DNA from: an uncultured SAR86 cluster bacterium
GTDB taxonomy: Bacteria; Pseudomonadota; Gammaproteobacteria; Magnimaribacterales; D2472
DNA: 49,288 nucleotides
Reading direction: 5' to 3'
Assembly (NCBI GenBank): GCA_902631785.1
Contig: CACOZT010000001.1
Location: 83,453-132,740 of the forward strand
Position 1 is the first letter of the stretch, and every line of letters begins with the position of its first letter. Positions 7,960 through 17,468 of the stretch are shown one piece after another. Under the pieces are notes generated by a model. It was not told where the DNA came from. It searched no databases and saw only the letters and a program-made list of their open reading frames with translations. A program made the translations under genes and the position numbers.

Positions 7960-8430
7960 ATGTACATAGAAAAAGTCATAAATTCTATAGGAAAATTCAT
8001 ATCATTGATGATTCCAGTGATGACAATATTGATGATGATGATAATAGTAGCCAGATATTTCTTTGGTATTGGGCTTACAGGACTTCAGGAATTTGTAATG
8101 TATCTTCATGCATTCATATTTCTTGGTTGTGCTGGATATGTTCACTACAAAGATGAACACGTTAGAGTAGATATTTTTTATAGAGGCTCATCTAATGCAT
8201 ATAAAAATAATGTTAATTTTATATTGAGCCTTTTCTTCCTATTACCTGTTTGTTTTGTTATAGGTTTTTATTCTCAAGAACTTATTGAAATGTCTTGGAA
8301 AATTAGAGAGGTTTCAACCGAAGCTGGTGGTCTTGATTATGTTTACATCCAGAAAACATTAATCATTCTATTTCCACTTACTATGATTTTAACTTTCGCA
8401 TATCAACTAATTCATAAAAAATGGAAATAG
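7960..8430 (+). CDS. dctQ: TRAP transporter small permease (DctQ/TakQ family)
   Basis: A 156-residue inner-membrane protein with four predicted membrane spans, the usual DctQ form. Family marks are IVARYFF, GLQEFVMYLHAFIFLGCAGYVHYKDEHVRVDI. It pairs with the large permease for sodium-coupled, binding-protein-dependent uptake. AGAGG at 7944-7948 precedes the ATG. It overlaps dctM by ten bases. The matching binding protein is not next to it; a candidate lies at 12097-13182 on the other strand. Confidence 0.9.
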   Translation: MYIEKVINSIGKFISLMIPVMTILMMMIIVARYFFGIGLTGLQEFVMYLHAFIFLGCAGYVHYKDEHVRVDIFYRGSSNAYKNNVNFILSLFFLLPVCFVIGFYSQELIEMSWKIREVSTEAGGLDYVYIQKTLIILFPLTMILTFAYQLIHKKWK

Positions 8431-9758
8431 TCCCTCTCCTGCTACTATTGATAATTTGTGCTGCCTTACTAGTAGGTTTTCCAGTGGCACTTACTCTAGC
8501 AGGTGTATCAATAATATTTGCATTGATTTGCATTCCCTTAGGAATTTTTGATCCAACAATTTTTAAGAGTATTCCAATTAGAATTTTTGGAATTATGAAT
8601 AATGTAACATTGCTTGCAGTTCCTCTATTTATTTTTATGGGAACTATTCTTGAAAAATCTGGTATTGCTGCAAAGATGCTTGAAAATATGGCAAAGGCTT
8701 TTAGAGGAGTTAAAGGTGGATTGTCTATATCTATAATTATTGTTGGCGCTTTGCTTGCAGCAAGCACAGGAATCGTGGGCGCGACTGTAGTAACTATGGG
8801 TCTAATGTCCCTCCCAATTTTGATAAATCAAGGATACGATAAAAGCTTTTCTACAGGGTTGGTTGCATCTACTGGGACTCTTGGACAAATAATTCCACCA
8901 TCCATAGCTTTGGTCTTGCTTGGCGACGTTATGTCAAATGCATATCAAAGAGCTCAAAATGACATGGGTATATTTTCCCAACAAACTGTAACTGTTGGAG
9001 ATTTGTTTATAGGTGCTATTGTTCCTGGAATTCTAATATGTGTTGGGTATCTTGTTTATACACTTTATAAAAATAGCAATAATTTAGATTTAAAAGATAC
9101 TTCAACAGAATTAACTATAGATAAAATTGAATTATTTAAGACGCTAGCGCTTCCAATAGTCTTAATTTTTTTAGTTCTAGGTTCAATATTTGCAGGCATT
9201 GCAACACCTACTGAAGCGGCAGCCATCGGGGCTTTTGGAGCTCTATTAATTGCATTGATCAATAGAAAAATTGATTTTCATTTCATAAGAGAGACTTCTG
9301 AAAAAACTGCTATCGTTTCAACAATGATTTTTACAATTCTTATTGGTGCTTCAATTTTTTCATTAATATTTAGAGGGGTTGGAGGTGATGAGTTAATTGA
9401 CCTAATCTTTAATTCTCTTCCTGGAGGATCATTTACCGCTCTAATATTTGTTCTAGTTGTTATTTTTTTACTTGGTTTTATTTTAGATTTTATTGAGATT
9501 TGTTATGTAATAGTGCCGCTAGTAGCTCCGCCCCTTTTGATGATGGGCTTTGATCCTGTATGGCTCGCAATTTTATTTGCAATTAACTTACAAACATCAT
9601 TTTTAACTCCACCATTTGGATTTTCACTTTTTTACTTGAGAGGGGTTGCAGATGAGAGTATACAAACTAAAGAAATTTATAAAGGAGTTATTCCTTTTAT
9701 ATTAATTCAAATTATTATTCTTTTTACAGTTATGTTGTTTCCAGTCCTAATAATATAA
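8421..9758 (+). CDS. dctM: TRAP transporter large permease (DctM/TakM family)
   Basis: A 445-residue polytopic membrane protein that forms the transport channel of the TRAP system. Conserved blocks include GFPVALTLAGVS, NVTLLAVPLFIFMGTILEKSGIA, STGTLGQIIPPSIALVLLGD, ATPTEAAAIGAFGALL and LQTSFLTPPFGFSLFYLRGVA. The last block is typical of the alpha-keto-acid (TakPQM) or so-called mannitol/chloroaromatic subgroup, which matches the subgroup of the binding protein at 12097-13182. It overlaps dctQ by ten bases, and the SGNH lipoprotein follows after six. Confidence 0.93.
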   Translation: MEIVPLLLLLIICAALLVGFPVALTLAGVSIIFALICIPLGIFDPTIFKSIPIRIFGIMNNVTLLAVPLFIFMGTILEKSGIAAKMLENMAKAFRGVKGGLSISIIIVGALLAASTGIVGATVVTMGLMSLPILINQGYDKSFSTGLVASTGTLGQIIPPSIALVLLGDVMSNAYQRAQNDMGIFSQQTVTVGDLFIGAIVPGILICVGYLVYTLYKNSNNLDLKDTSTELTIDKIELFKTLALPIVLIFLVLGSIFAGIATPTEAAAIGAFGALLIALINRKIDFHFIRETSEKTAIVSTMIFTILIGASIFSLIFRGVGGDELIDLIFNSLPGGSFTALIFVLVVIFLLGFILDFIEICYVIVPLVAPPLLMMGFDPVWLAILFAINLQTSFLTPPFGFSLFYLRGVADESIQTKEIYKGVIPFILIQIIILFTVMLFPVLII

Positions 9759-9764
9759 AAGCTC

Positions 9765-10535
9765 ATGAATAAAAAATTCTTAACCATATCTACTTTCTTT
9801 ATTTTAATTAGCTGCTCAGGTGATTTCGTTGAATTGGAAAATAGGGTCAAAATGCAGGCAGAAAAGAATGGAATTGAGATGTCTTTTTTCCAAGTTAAAA
9901 AAGAGACTCTATATATTCAACAATGGAGCAAAGACGATACATTCATTGACGAAATTAATGAATTTAAAAGATTGGATAATGAAAACTTTCCTGAAGAAGG
10001 CAAAATTCTATTTACAGGTAGTTCAAGTATAAGGTTTTGGGATTCCTTAGAAGAAGACATGGAACCACTTGAAGTTCTAAATCGTGGTTTTGGAGGAGCA
10101 CAAATTTCTCATGTTATTCATCATTTTGAAGATATTGTTAAGCCCTACAATCCAAAAGCTATTGTCTTTTTCTGTGGAACAAATGATCTAACTGCATTAA
10201 AGACTCCAGAAAAAACTGTGCATGATTTCAAAAAATTCTTGAATCTTGTTAGGAATGAGTTCGGAAACATTAAAGTTTATGTAATTGGTATAAAGCCAAC
10301 CGTAGACAGACTATATCTTGATAAAGAAGAAAGGATTTTTAATAATTTAATTAGCTCGCTCGCAAGTAACGATGCTTACTTAGAATATATTAATATTTGG
10401 GATCCTATGCTCAATCAGGATGGGACAAGAATGCCAGAGTTATTCATTGAGGATGGATTGCACATGAATGAAAAAGGATACGAAATATGGACAAAGAAAG
10501 TAAGAGAGAGTCTCGGAAAAGACTTTAATCTATAA
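9765..10535 (+). CDS. SGNH/GDSL-type hydrolase lipoprotein
   Basis: A 256-residue lipoprotein with signal ending LISC (Cys17). SGNH blocks: [10 protein letters not shown] (block I, probable nucleophile Ser87), [15 protein letters not shown] (block II glycine), FFCGTNDL (block III, N140) and [10 protein letters not shown] (block V Asp/His). Such enzymes cleave esters, often acetyl groups on carbohydrates or thioesters. It lies six bases after dctM, so it is probably co-transcribed with the transporter and may release an acid that the TRAP system imports; that link is inference. Its 3' end overlaps lipA by six bases. Confidence 0.85.
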   Translation: MNKKFLTISTFFILISCSGDFVELENRVKMQAEKNGIEMSFFQVKKETLYIQQWSKDDTFIDEINEFKRLDNENFPEEGKILFTGSSSIRFWDSLEEDMEPLEVLNRGFGGAQISHVIHHFEDIVKPYNPKAIVFFCGTNDLTALKTPEKTVHDFKKFLNLVRNEFGNIKVYVIGIKPTVDRLYLDKEERIFNNLISSLASNDAYLEYINIWDPMLNQDGTRMPELFIEDGLHMNEKGYEIWTKKVRESLGKDFNL

Positions 10536-11492
10536 GCCGGCATTATTTTTTTCAAGAGCTCTCTCAGCTCTGTAACTAGATCGAACCATTGGGCCTGAAA
10601 CAACTTCAAGAAAACCTTTGCTGAGACCTATTTGTCTATATCTCTCAAATTCTTCTGGTGTAACCCATCTTTCAATTGGATGATGGTTTCTAGTTGGTCT
10701 TAAATATTGACCAATTGTGACAATATCAACTTTGTTTTTTGCTAAGTCATTCAGCGTTTGCTCTATTTCCGAATCCGTCTCACCTAGTCCAAGAATTATG
10801 CTTGTTTTGGTTAGAACTTTTGGATTAATTCGCTTTGATTCAGCAAGAACATCGAGTGTTTGTTGATAACCTGCTCTTATATCTCTAACTTGATGAGTAA
10901 GTCTTTCAACAGTTTCAATATTTTGAGCAAAAACTTCTAATCCACAATTAACTAAAGTCTCAATCGAAGTTGAGAGTCCTTTAAAATCTGGAGTAAGTGC
11001 TTCAACAGCGGTATTAGGATTTAAGTCTTTTATTAACTTTACAGTATTTGCAAAATGTTGGGCGCCTCCATCAGGAAGATCATCTCTATTTACTGATGTC
11101 AAAACTACATATTTAAGCTTCATAATTTCTACAGCTTTTGCAGTATTTAAAGGCTCATTTCTGTCAAGCCATCCATTTGGATTACCCGTATCAACTGAAC
11201 AAAACTTGCATGCTCTTGTACATACAGAACCCATCAGCATAAAAGTAGCAGTTCCAGCAGACCAACATTCATTAATATTTGGGCAATGGGCCTCTTCACA
11301 AACTGTATAAAGTTGCTTGCTATTAACTTGTTCTTTTACCTTGTGAAAATTAGGATTAAACTCAGCCTTAACTTTTAACCAACTTGGTTTCTTTGGTGTA
11401 GGAATATCAGCGTACTTATTGAGCTTTTGACCATTTTTTATAGCCTTTATACCATCTCTATTAGTAATTTTTGTAGTTGCTATTATTTCCAT
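10530..11492 (-). CDS. lipA: Lipoyl synthase LipA
   Basis: A 320-residue radical SAM enzyme that inserts two sulfurs into protein-bound octanoyl groups. The auxiliary cluster motif CX4CX5C is C65, C70, C76 ([12 protein letters not shown]), and the radical-SAM motif CX3CX2C is C91, C95, C98. The C-terminal RSSYRAE supplies the serine ligand of the auxiliary cluster. It lies two bases after lipB and ends convergent with the SGNH gene (six-base overlap). All expected key residues are present. Confidence 0.97.
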   Translation of the reverse strand: MEIIATTKITNRDGIKAIKNGQKLNKYADIPTPKKPSWLKVKAEFNPNFHKVKEQVNSKQLYTVCEEAHCPNINECWSAGTATFMLMGSVCTRACKFCSVDTGNPNGWLDRNEPLNTAKAVEIMKLKYVVLTSVNRDDLPDGGAQHFANTVKLIKDLNPNTAVEALTPDFKGLSTSIETLVNCGLEVFAQNIETVERLTHQVRDIRAGYQQTLDVLAESKRINPKVLTKTSIILGLGETDSEIEQTLNDLAKNKVDIVTIGQYLRPTRNHHPIERWVTPEEFERYRQIGLSKGFLEVVSGPMVRSSYRAERALEKNNAGL

Positions 11493-11494
11493 AA

Positions 11495-12097
11495 CTAAAA
11501 CACTTTTCTTAATAAATCTATTATGATTTCATGCAATTGTAATTTAGAAATATCTTTATTTAAATCCTTTATCTGAGTAACTTCAAGACCTTCATAACCA
11601 CAAGGATTTATTTGTTTAAACGGTGATAAATCCATATCAAAATTTATACTTATTCCATGATATGACTTCCCTTTTGAGATTCTTAATCCAATTGAAGCTA
11701 TTTTCTTCTTATCAACATATACACCAGGAGCGCCCTCTTTAAAATTACATTCTATAGATAATTTTGACAGCAATTCTTTAACAAAATCTTGAATTGTTGA
11801 AACGAGTTTATTTGGGCCACAATCTAAATTCTTAACATCGAGCAAAAAATAAATAACTATTTGGCCTGGCCCATGATAAGTGACCTCTCCTCCTCTGTCA
11901 GATTGAACAACAGGAATTTCCTTTGAATTTAAAATATGCTTTTTATCTGCAGCAGTTCCTAAAGTAAAAATAGGAGGATGTTCTAGTATCCATATTTCAT
12001 TTTTAAAATCATCTTCGATAATATGAGATTTCATCTGCTCTAGAGTCTCATGATAATTAACAATACCAAGAGACTTGAAAGTTAGATCTTCAAGCAC
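11495..12097 (-). CDS. lipB: Octanoyl-ACP:protein N-octanoyltransferase LipB
   Basis: A 200-residue enzyme that moves octanoate from acyl carrier protein to lipoyl domains. Motifs: [17 protein letters not shown] (67-83), KIASIGLRI with K132, [16 protein letters not shown] and INPCGYEG with the catalytic Cys166. The start is GTG at 12097, overlapping the TAG of the TRAP binding-protein gene by one base. lipA follows directly, giving the usual lipB-lipA pair, here placed downstream of uvrD and dctP. Confidence 0.95.
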   Translation of the reverse strand: MLEDLTFKSLGIVNYHETLEQMKSHIIEDDFKNEIWILEHPPIFTLGTAADKKHILNSKEIPVVQSDRGGEVTYHGPGQIVIYFLLDVKNLDCGPNKLVSTIQDFVKELLSKLSIECNFKEGAPGVYVDKKKIASIGLRISKGKSYHGISINFDMDLSPFKQINPCGYEGLEVTQIKDLNKDISKLQLHEIIIDLLRKVF

Positions 12098-13182
12098 TAT
12101 TTAGTTCTAGATTCAACAAAGGCATCCTCAGAAATTTCGTGATATGCGGATACATTTTTCTTAAAGTTAAGATAAGATTCATAAACTTTTGCTATTGTTT
12201 CATCTTCCTTGGCCAAATCATCCAGTATTTTATTAGATATATCTCTGAACTCCTCTATTACATCGTCAGGCAATCTTCTTAACTCAACACCATGGACTTC
12301 GATAAGCTCAGTGAGAGCTTGATTATTTTTTGCTAAATACTCATCAAGCATATCTTGATTTACAGCTTTTGTTGCAGTTTCAATTATGACTTGAAGATGT
12401 TTTGGCAAAGAGTTCCATGCATCTATATTAATTAATAGTTCCAGCATTGGTCCAGGCTCATGCCAACCTGGATAATAGTAATATTTTGCTGCTTGATGAA
12501 AACCAAATGTTAAATCATTGTATGGTCCTACCCACTCGGTAGCATCAATTACTCCTGTTTGTAGTGCAGTAAATAGTTCGCCACCAGGAAGTGTTACCGG
12601 TATTCCGCCAGCCTCTTTTAAAACTTCACCACCTATTCCTGGAATTCTCATTTTCAGTCCTTTCACGTCCTCTAGGGAGTTGATTTCTTTATTAAACCAC
12701 CCAAACATTTGAGTTCCAGTATTTCCAGCTGGAATTGGATAAATGTTAAATGGAGCATATATCTCTCTCCATAACTCTAAACCTCCTCCTCTGTTAACCC
12801 ATGCATTAATTTCATCAGCTGTTAATCCAAAAGGTACGCTGGTAAAAAATTGTGCAGCTGGGACTTTGCCCTTCCAAAAATAGCCCCCGCTGTGTCCCAT
12901 TTGATGTGATCCACTTGATACAGCATCAAATACTCCAAATGCAGGAACTTGTTCTTCTGCCCCATAAACTGTAATTTTCATTTGACCATCACTCATTTCC
13001 TCAACGAGGTCTGCAATTCTTTCTGGAGCCATTCCAAGTCCTGGATAATTTTTAGGCCATGAAGTTACAAGCCTCCAGTTAAATGTTTCATTTTTGTTGA
13101 TTGATGATGATTCAAAATTTGTCGATTCGTTAGAACAACCAATTAAAAAAATTACAGAAAATATAAGAGTTATTTTTTTCAT
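12097..13182 (-). CDS. TRAP substrate-binding lipoprotein (TakP-like)
   Basis: A 361-residue DctP-family binding protein with a lipoprotein signal ending LIGC (Cys16), so it is probably tethered rather than free in the periplasm. Family segments: WRLVTSWPKNYPGLG, YGAEEQVPAFGVFDAVSSG, MGHSGGYFWKGK, GLKMRIPGIGGEVLKEAGG, GVIDATEWVGPYNDL and YYPGWHEPGP. These fit the TakP subgroup known to bind alpha-keto acids as metal complexes. It lies between uvrD and lipB with one-base overlaps on both sides. The matching membrane subunits are at 7960-9758 on the opposite strand. Its exact ligand is unknown. Confidence 0.9.
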   Translation of the reverse strand: MKKITLIFSVIFLIGCSNESTNFESSSINKNETFNWRLVTSWPKNYPGLGMAPERIADLVEEMSDGQMKITVYGAEEQVPAFGVFDAVSSGSHQMGHSGGYFWKGKVPAAQFFTSVPFGLTADEINAWVNRGGGLELWREIYAPFNIYPIPAGNTGTQMFGWFNKEINSLEDVKGLKMRIPGIGGEVLKEAGGIPVTLPGGELFTALQTGVIDATEWVGPYNDLTFGFHQAAKYYYYPGWHEPGPMLELLINIDAWNSLPKHLQVIIETATKAVNQDMLDEYLAKNNQALTELIEVHGVELRRLPDDVIEEFRDISNKILDDLAKEDETIAKVYESYLNFKKNVSAYHEISEDAFVESRTK

Positions 13183-15356
13183 TATAGTTTTTCAAGATTT
13201 GCGTAGGCCATCACCAACCATTTTGTTCCAGAATCGTCAAAATTTACTTGAACTCTTGCTGAATCTCCTGAGCCCTCATAATTTAATACGATTCCTTCAC
13301 CAAATTTCTTATGTTTTACCTTTTGGCCAAGTGCAATCCCGATTTCCTCCTCAAACTCCATTTTAGTTTCATTGAAGTCTTTTCTATTATAAGGAATATT
13401 AGTTTGTGCTCTAGGTCTTATTTCATCAATTAAATCCTTGGGTATTTCTCTTAAAAATCTTGATGGAGGGTTAAATGTATCATTTCCATGTAACCTTCTT
13501 GATTCAGCATGTGTTATATATAACTTTTCCATGGCTCTTGTAATAGCAACATAACAAAGCCTTCTTTCTTCCTCTAATTGAGACGCACTTTCCATTGATC
13601 GTCCATGAGGAAATAAACTTTCTTCTAGGCCAGTGAGAAGAACTAATTTAAATTCTAGACCTTTTGCCGAATGCATTGTCATGAGTTGTGCCGCATCGTC
13701 ATGCTCAGAAGCTTGTCTATCACCCGCATCAAGAGAGATAACATCAAGATAATTTTCTGCAATTTCGGCATTTGTTTTTTCTTCTCTTATACTTTGCTCA
13801 AAATTTTTAGTGGCCGTTATTAGTTCTTCAAGATTCTCTGTTCTTGTTTTGCCCTTTTCTCCTGCTTCTTTAGCATGATATGAGTAAAGACCTGATTCTT
13901 TGATAATAAGTTCCATTAAATCTGATAAGCTGTTTTCTTCAATAAAAGATTTGCATCCTGCTACAAACTCAAGATAATCTCTTAATCCGGAACCACTCCT
14001 TCCAGAAATTGATCCTTCATCAATTAATTTTGCAGATGCTTTAATATAAGAAATATTGTATTTTTGGGCTGTTTGTCGAATTTTACCTAAGGTTTTTTCT
14101 CCAACTCCCCTAGTTGGATTTGATATTGATCTCTCAAAAGATGGATTATCACTATTGTTAAATATAATTTTTAAATAAGCGATTGCATTTTTTATTTCAA
14201 GTCTTTCATAAAAGCGTAATCCACCATAAATCCTATATGGAATGCTTACTCTCAATAATGCCTCTTCTATAGCCCTTGATTGAGCATTTGATCTATATAA
14301 AACTGCTGTTTCTTCATAAGCTCCTCCCTTGCTCATCCAATCTTTAAGAATGTCTGCAATAAATCTTGCTTCATCTTGTTCGTTATAAGCTTGATATAAA
14401 ACTATTTGTTCACCTTCAAGCTTTTCTGTCCATAAATTTTTTCCTAATCTGTCTTTATTATTATCAATTAATGCATTTGCAGCATTGAGAATTACATTTG
14501 TAGACCTGTAATTTTGTTCAAGCCTTACGATCTCTGTGTTTTTATAATCTTTGGTAAAAGAGTTCACATGTTCAACCTTGGCTCCACGCCAACCATATAT
14601 GGATTGATCATCATCTCCAACAGCTGTTACGTTTGCATCATTTGATGCTATTTCACGAAGCCATTTATATTGAATAGTATTCGTATCCTGAAACTCATCA
14701 ATCAGAATTGATTGGAACCTTGATTGAAAGAATGTTTTGACTGAAGGAGAAGCAACTAATATTTCATATGACTTTAATAATAGCTCACCAAAATCAACCA
14801 GATCATCATTTTTGCATACCTTTTCATATTCTTTATAAATTTTATTAACTGTTTCAGTATAAAAATCTCCTTTTTCATCAACATCTTTACTTCTTAACCC
14901 ATCATCTTTCCATGAATTAATTTGCCACTGACTTTGTCTAGATGGCCATGTAGCTTCATCAAGACCCAATTCTTTAGATATTCTTTTTACTATTCTTAGC
15001 TGATCATCTGAATCAAGAATAGTGAACCCACTTGAAAGCTCAGCCTCTTTATGGAATCTCTTGAGCAATTTGTGAGAAAGACCATGAAATGTTCCAACCC
15101 ATGAATCAAGTATTGGAGATTGAAGAAGCTCTTCAATTCTTGATCTCATTTCATTTGCCGCTTTATTAGTAAAAGTTACAGCCATTATTGCAGATGGATT
15201 TCTTCCAAGCGCCTCCACCTCCCAAGCAATTTTATGAACGAGAACCCTGGTCTTTCCAGAGCCAGCTCCAGCTAAAACCAGAAGATGTTGTTTTTCAGAA
15301 GTAACAGCATTTCGCTGATCTTCATTCAAGCTGTCTAAAATATGAGATACATCCAT
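13182..15356 (-). CDS. uvrD: ATP-dependent DNA helicase UvrD/Rep family (helicase II)
   Basis: A 724-residue superfamily 1A helicase acting in nucleotide excision and mismatch repair. Walker A is AGAGSGKT (29-36). Other motifs in order: FTNKAANEMRSRIEE (Ia), GTFHGLSHKLL, DEFQDTN (II), GDDDQSIYGWRGA (III), LEQNYRST (IV), TMHSAKGLEFK (V) and RRLCYVAITRA (VI). The C-terminal KKFGEGIVLNYEGSGDSA tail is typical of UvrD rather than Rep. No LexA-type box is visible in the 42-base gap to the divergent regulator gene. dctP overlaps its stop (TAATG). Confidence 0.94.
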   Translation of the reverse strand: MDVSHILDSLNEDQRNAVTSEKQHLLVLAGAGSGKTRVLVHKIAWEVEALGRNPSAIMAVTFTNKAANEMRSRIEELLQSPILDSWVGTFHGLSHKLLKRFHKEAELSSGFTILDSDDQLRIVKRISKELGLDEATWPSRQSQWQINSWKDDGLRSKDVDEKGDFYTETVNKIYKEYEKVCKNDDLVDFGELLLKSYEILVASPSVKTFFQSRFQSILIDEFQDTNTIQYKWLREIASNDANVTAVGDDDQSIYGWRGAKVEHVNSFTKDYKNTEIVRLEQNYRSTNVILNAANALIDNNKDRLGKNLWTEKLEGEQIVLYQAYNEQDEARFIADILKDWMSKGGAYEETAVLYRSNAQSRAIEEALLRVSIPYRIYGGLRFYERLEIKNAIAYLKIIFNNSDNPSFERSISNPTRGVGEKTLGKIRQTAQKYNISYIKASAKLIDEGSISGRSGSGLRDYLEFVAGCKSFIEENSLSDLMELIIKESGLYSYHAKEAGEKGKTRTENLEELITATKNFEQSIREEKTNAEIAENYLDVISLDAGDRQASEHDDAAQLMTMHSAKGLEFKLVLLTGLEESLFPHGRSMESASQLEEERRLCYVAITRAMEKLYITHAESRRLHGNDTFNPPSRFLREIPKDLIDEIRPRAQTNIPYNRKDFNETKMEFEEEIGIALGQKVKHKKFGEGIVLNYEGSGDSARVQVNFDDSGTKWLVMAYANLEKL

Positions 15357-15380
15357 TTAGGGATTCATTTTTTTGTTTAA

Positions 15381-15395
15381 GTTAGATATTCTAAC
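15381..15395. promoter_or_regulatory. Inverted repeat at the HexR-like gene start
   Basis: GTTAGA and TCTAAC flank TAT, forming a 15-base dyad in the 42-base gap between uvrD and the divergent RpiR-family gene. It ends three bases before the regulator's ATG. This is a natural place for autoregulation. It does not resemble the HexR consensus I know from other Gammaproteobacteria (TGTARTNNNATTACA type), so binding by this regulator is only a possibility. Confidence 0.4.
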
Positions 15396-15398
15396 CTT

Positions 15399-16244
15399 AT
15401 GTCAACGAAATTATTGAGACAAATTAAAAATTCACTTCCTGATTTAAGAAAATCTGAGAAAATTGTTGGCGAATTCATCTTAAAAGACCCAAAATCAATT
15501 ATTACTATGAAAACTGCTGAGGCATCCGAGGCAATGGGTATTAGTGAGCCCACACTGATAAGGTTTTGCAAAGCAATAGGGTTTTCAGGATTTCAAGAAC
15601 TAAAGATTAATCTATCACAACAACTTGCAGCTGATGATTATTTTGTGATGTATGAAATTAATGAAGATGATTCAATACATGAGCTTTGTGAGAAAGTTTT
15701 TGATACAACTATTAGTGAGATTTTGAATGTAAGATCTCAAATAAATCAAGATATTCTTGAAAATGCAATCGAAATTCTAGTTAATGCTGACAGGGTAGAG
15801 TTTTATGCTTTTGGAGGGTCAGCTCCTGTAGCCATGGACGGACAACACAAATTTTTTAGGCTTAAGATTCCATCTTCATATATTTCTGATCCACACCTTC
15901 AATTTATGTCAGCTAACTCATTAGAAAAAAATGATGTGGTTGTTGCAATTTCTCAGTCAGGTACGACCGCTGCATTAATTAATAGTGTAAAGATTGTTAA
16001 AAAAAATGGGGTCAAGGTTATTGGGATAATGCCAGCTGATACGCCTTTAGCTGATATATGTGATTTTCCATTAACAATAAACATTGGTGTAAATAATCGT
16101 ATCTCTATGCCTTTAACTTCCAGAATAGCTTATACAGCTGTCATAGATGTTCTTACAATGGGAGTTGCGCAGCTAAAGCCTGAAGCACAAGATCACCTAT
16201 ACAATATTGCTGATAGTCAAAGATCTTTAAAAATTGATAATTAA
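15399..16244 (+). CDS. RpiR/MurR-family transcriptional regulator, HexR-like
   Basis: A 281-residue regulator with an N-terminal HTH_6 domain (about 1-77) and a C-terminal SIS sugar-phosphate domain (about 115-250). The helix-turn-helix segment GISEPTLIRFCKAIGFSGFQELK (residues 48-70 region) is very close to the HexR pattern SEPTVxRFCRALG. The SIS domain has AFGGSAPVAMDGQHKFFR and VVVAISQSGTTAALI. HexR represses Entner-Doudoroff and related sugar genes and responds to KDPG, but no sugar gene adjoins here. It heads a plus-strand run with a MazG-like protein, an SDR and a quinone reductase. Confidence 0.82.
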   Translation: MSTKLLRQIKNSLPDLRKSEKIVGEFILKDPKSIITMKTAEASEAMGISEPTLIRFCKAIGFSGFQELKINLSQQLAADDYFVMYEINEDDSIHELCEKVFDTTISEILNVRSQINQDILENAIEILVNADRVEFYAFGGSAPVAMDGQHKFFRLKIPSSYISDPHLQFMSANSLEKNDVVVAISQSGTTAALINSVKIVKKNGVKVIGIMPADTPLADICDFPLTINIGVNNRISMPLTSRIAYTAVIDVLTMGVAQLKPEAQDHLYNIADSQRSLKIDN

Positions 16245-16256
16245 AATGGGGAAAAT

Positions 16257-16673
16257 ATGAGCGAAGAAATAAAAGAATTTTTTAAAACTTATACTGATTT
16301 CGTTACGAAGGTCACTAGCGATCCAAGTTTAGACTTAGAAGCATTAAATGAGAGCTTTAAGGACATTGAAAATAAATCAGAAATCAAAACACCTAGACTT
16401 TTGACAGCTGCACTGGGATTAGGAAGTGAAACTGGTGAATTTGTAGAAATCGTTAAAAAAATGTTTCTTCAGGGCAAACCACCATCTGAAGATAATATAT
16501 TTCATATGAAGAGAGAGCTAGGGGATATTATGTGGTACTGGGTTACTGCATGTGCGTCATTGGGGCTTGATCCATATGAGGTTATCAGTGAAAACCAAGA
16601 AAAACTTGCTGCGAGATATGGAGAAAAATTTGAGATTGAGAGAAGTGAGGTCAGAAAAAAAGGCGACCTTTAA
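16257..16673 (+). CDS. MazG-like nucleotide pyrophosphohydrolase
   Basis: A 138-residue all-alpha NTP pyrophosphatase-type protein. The metal motif EXXE-(12-28)-EXXD is visible as E61xxE64 in ETGEFVEIVKK and E87xxD90 in KRELGDIMWYW. It is about half the length of E. coli MazG and carries one domain, like the short forms often seen in marine phages and streamlined bacteria. The likely role is cleaving unwanted or alarmone-like nucleotides; the substrate is unknown. GGGGAAAAT precedes the ATG. It sits 12 bases after the regulator and eight before the SDR gene. No phage gene is nearby. Confidence 0.8.
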   Translation: MSEEIKEFFKTYTDFVTKVTSDPSLDLEALNESFKDIENKSEIKTPRLLTAALGLGSETGEFVEIVKKMFLQGKPPSEDNIFHMKRELGDIMWYWVTACASLGLDPYEVISENQEKLAARYGEKFEIERSEVRKKGDL

Positions 16674-16681
16674 TTTCAAAT

Positions 16682-17467
16682 ATGGAGCATCTTAAAAATC
16701 TTAATATTGTTATAACTGCAGGAGCTTCTGGTATTGGTTCTGAAATGGCAGTTGAATTAAGCAAGCATGGTTCATGCGTAACAATATGTGACAAAGACTC
16801 TTCAGCACTAGATAAATTTTCTAGGAATAATCCTAGGATAGATTGTCATAACGTAGATGTTTCAGAGGAGTCACATATAAAAAATTTTTTTGATGCCATT
16901 GAGAAAAAGGTGGGTAGTATTAATGCATTAATAAATAATGCAGGTATATCTGGTCCATCGTCAAAACTTGAAGATATTAGTTTCCAAGATTGGAAAGAGA
17001 CTATTGATACAAATCTTGATGGAGTTTTTTTAGCAACAAGATCTGCTATACCTTTGTTAAAAAAAGATGGAGGCTCCGTAATTAATATTGGATCGACTTC
17101 TTCATTTATGGGGACCCCACTAAGATCAGCGTATTCAGCCTCTAAATGGGGTTTAATTGGTCTAACAAAAACCTGGGCTATGGAATATGGAAAAAATAAC
17201 ATTAGATTTAATGCGATATGCCCAAGTTCAATTAACGGTAAACGTATTGAAAATGTTATTCAAAAAGAAGCTGAATATCGAAATACTTCAATAGATAAAA
17301 TAAAATCGACATATCTTAATCAAACTTCTTTAAAAACTTTCATTGACGTTGAAGAGGTTATAGGGATGATAATTTATTTGTTGTCGCCTTTAGCAAAAAA
17401 TATAACAGGTCAAATGCTTGTAATTGATGGGCATACTGAAACCTTATCGATGATGGAGGAAGATTAA
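16682..17467 (+). CDS. Short-chain dehydrogenase/reductase (SDR)
   Basis: A 261-residue classical SDR. The cofactor motif is TAGASGIG near residues 13-20, then NNAGISGPS, the catalytic serine region INIGSTSSF and YSASKWG with the catalytic Tyr and Lys. Asp at the end of strand 2 (ICDKDS) suggests NAD(H) preference. The substrate is not predictable from sequence. It lies between the MazG-like gene and the quinone reductase with gaps of eight and one bases, so co-transcription is very likely. Confidence 0.87.
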   Translation: MEHLKNLNIVITAGASGIGSEMAVELSKHGSCVTICDKDSSALDKFSRNNPRIDCHNVDVSEESHIKNFFDAIEKKVGSINALINNAGISGPSSKLEDISFQDWKETIDTNLDGVFLATRSAIPLLKKDGGSVINIGSTSSFMGTPLRSAYSASKWGLIGLTKTWAMEYGKNNIRFNAICPSSINGKRIENVIQKEAEYRNTSIDKIKSTYLNQTSLKTFIDVEEVIGMIIYLLSPLAKNITGQMLVIDGHTETLSMMEED

Positions 17468-17468
17468 T

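Noticed and set aside
8381-8767. A 128-codon open frame on the minus strand within the large TRAP permease
   Set aside because: It is antisense to a strongly supported membrane-protein gene, and its hydrophobic, Ile-rich translation is the usual shadow of such a gene.
15357-15398. LexA box upstream of uvrD
   Set aside because: The 42-base gap has no CTGT-N8-ACAG-like sequence.
16257-16673. Short MazG-like gene as a trace of a prophage
   Set aside because: No integrase, capsid, terminase or attachment repeats are near; short MazG proteins also occur in streamlined bacteria.
16846-17202. A 118-codon minus-strand frame inside the SDR gene
   Set aside because: It overlaps conserved SDR catalytic codons and has no ribosome site or neighbouring gene on its strand.
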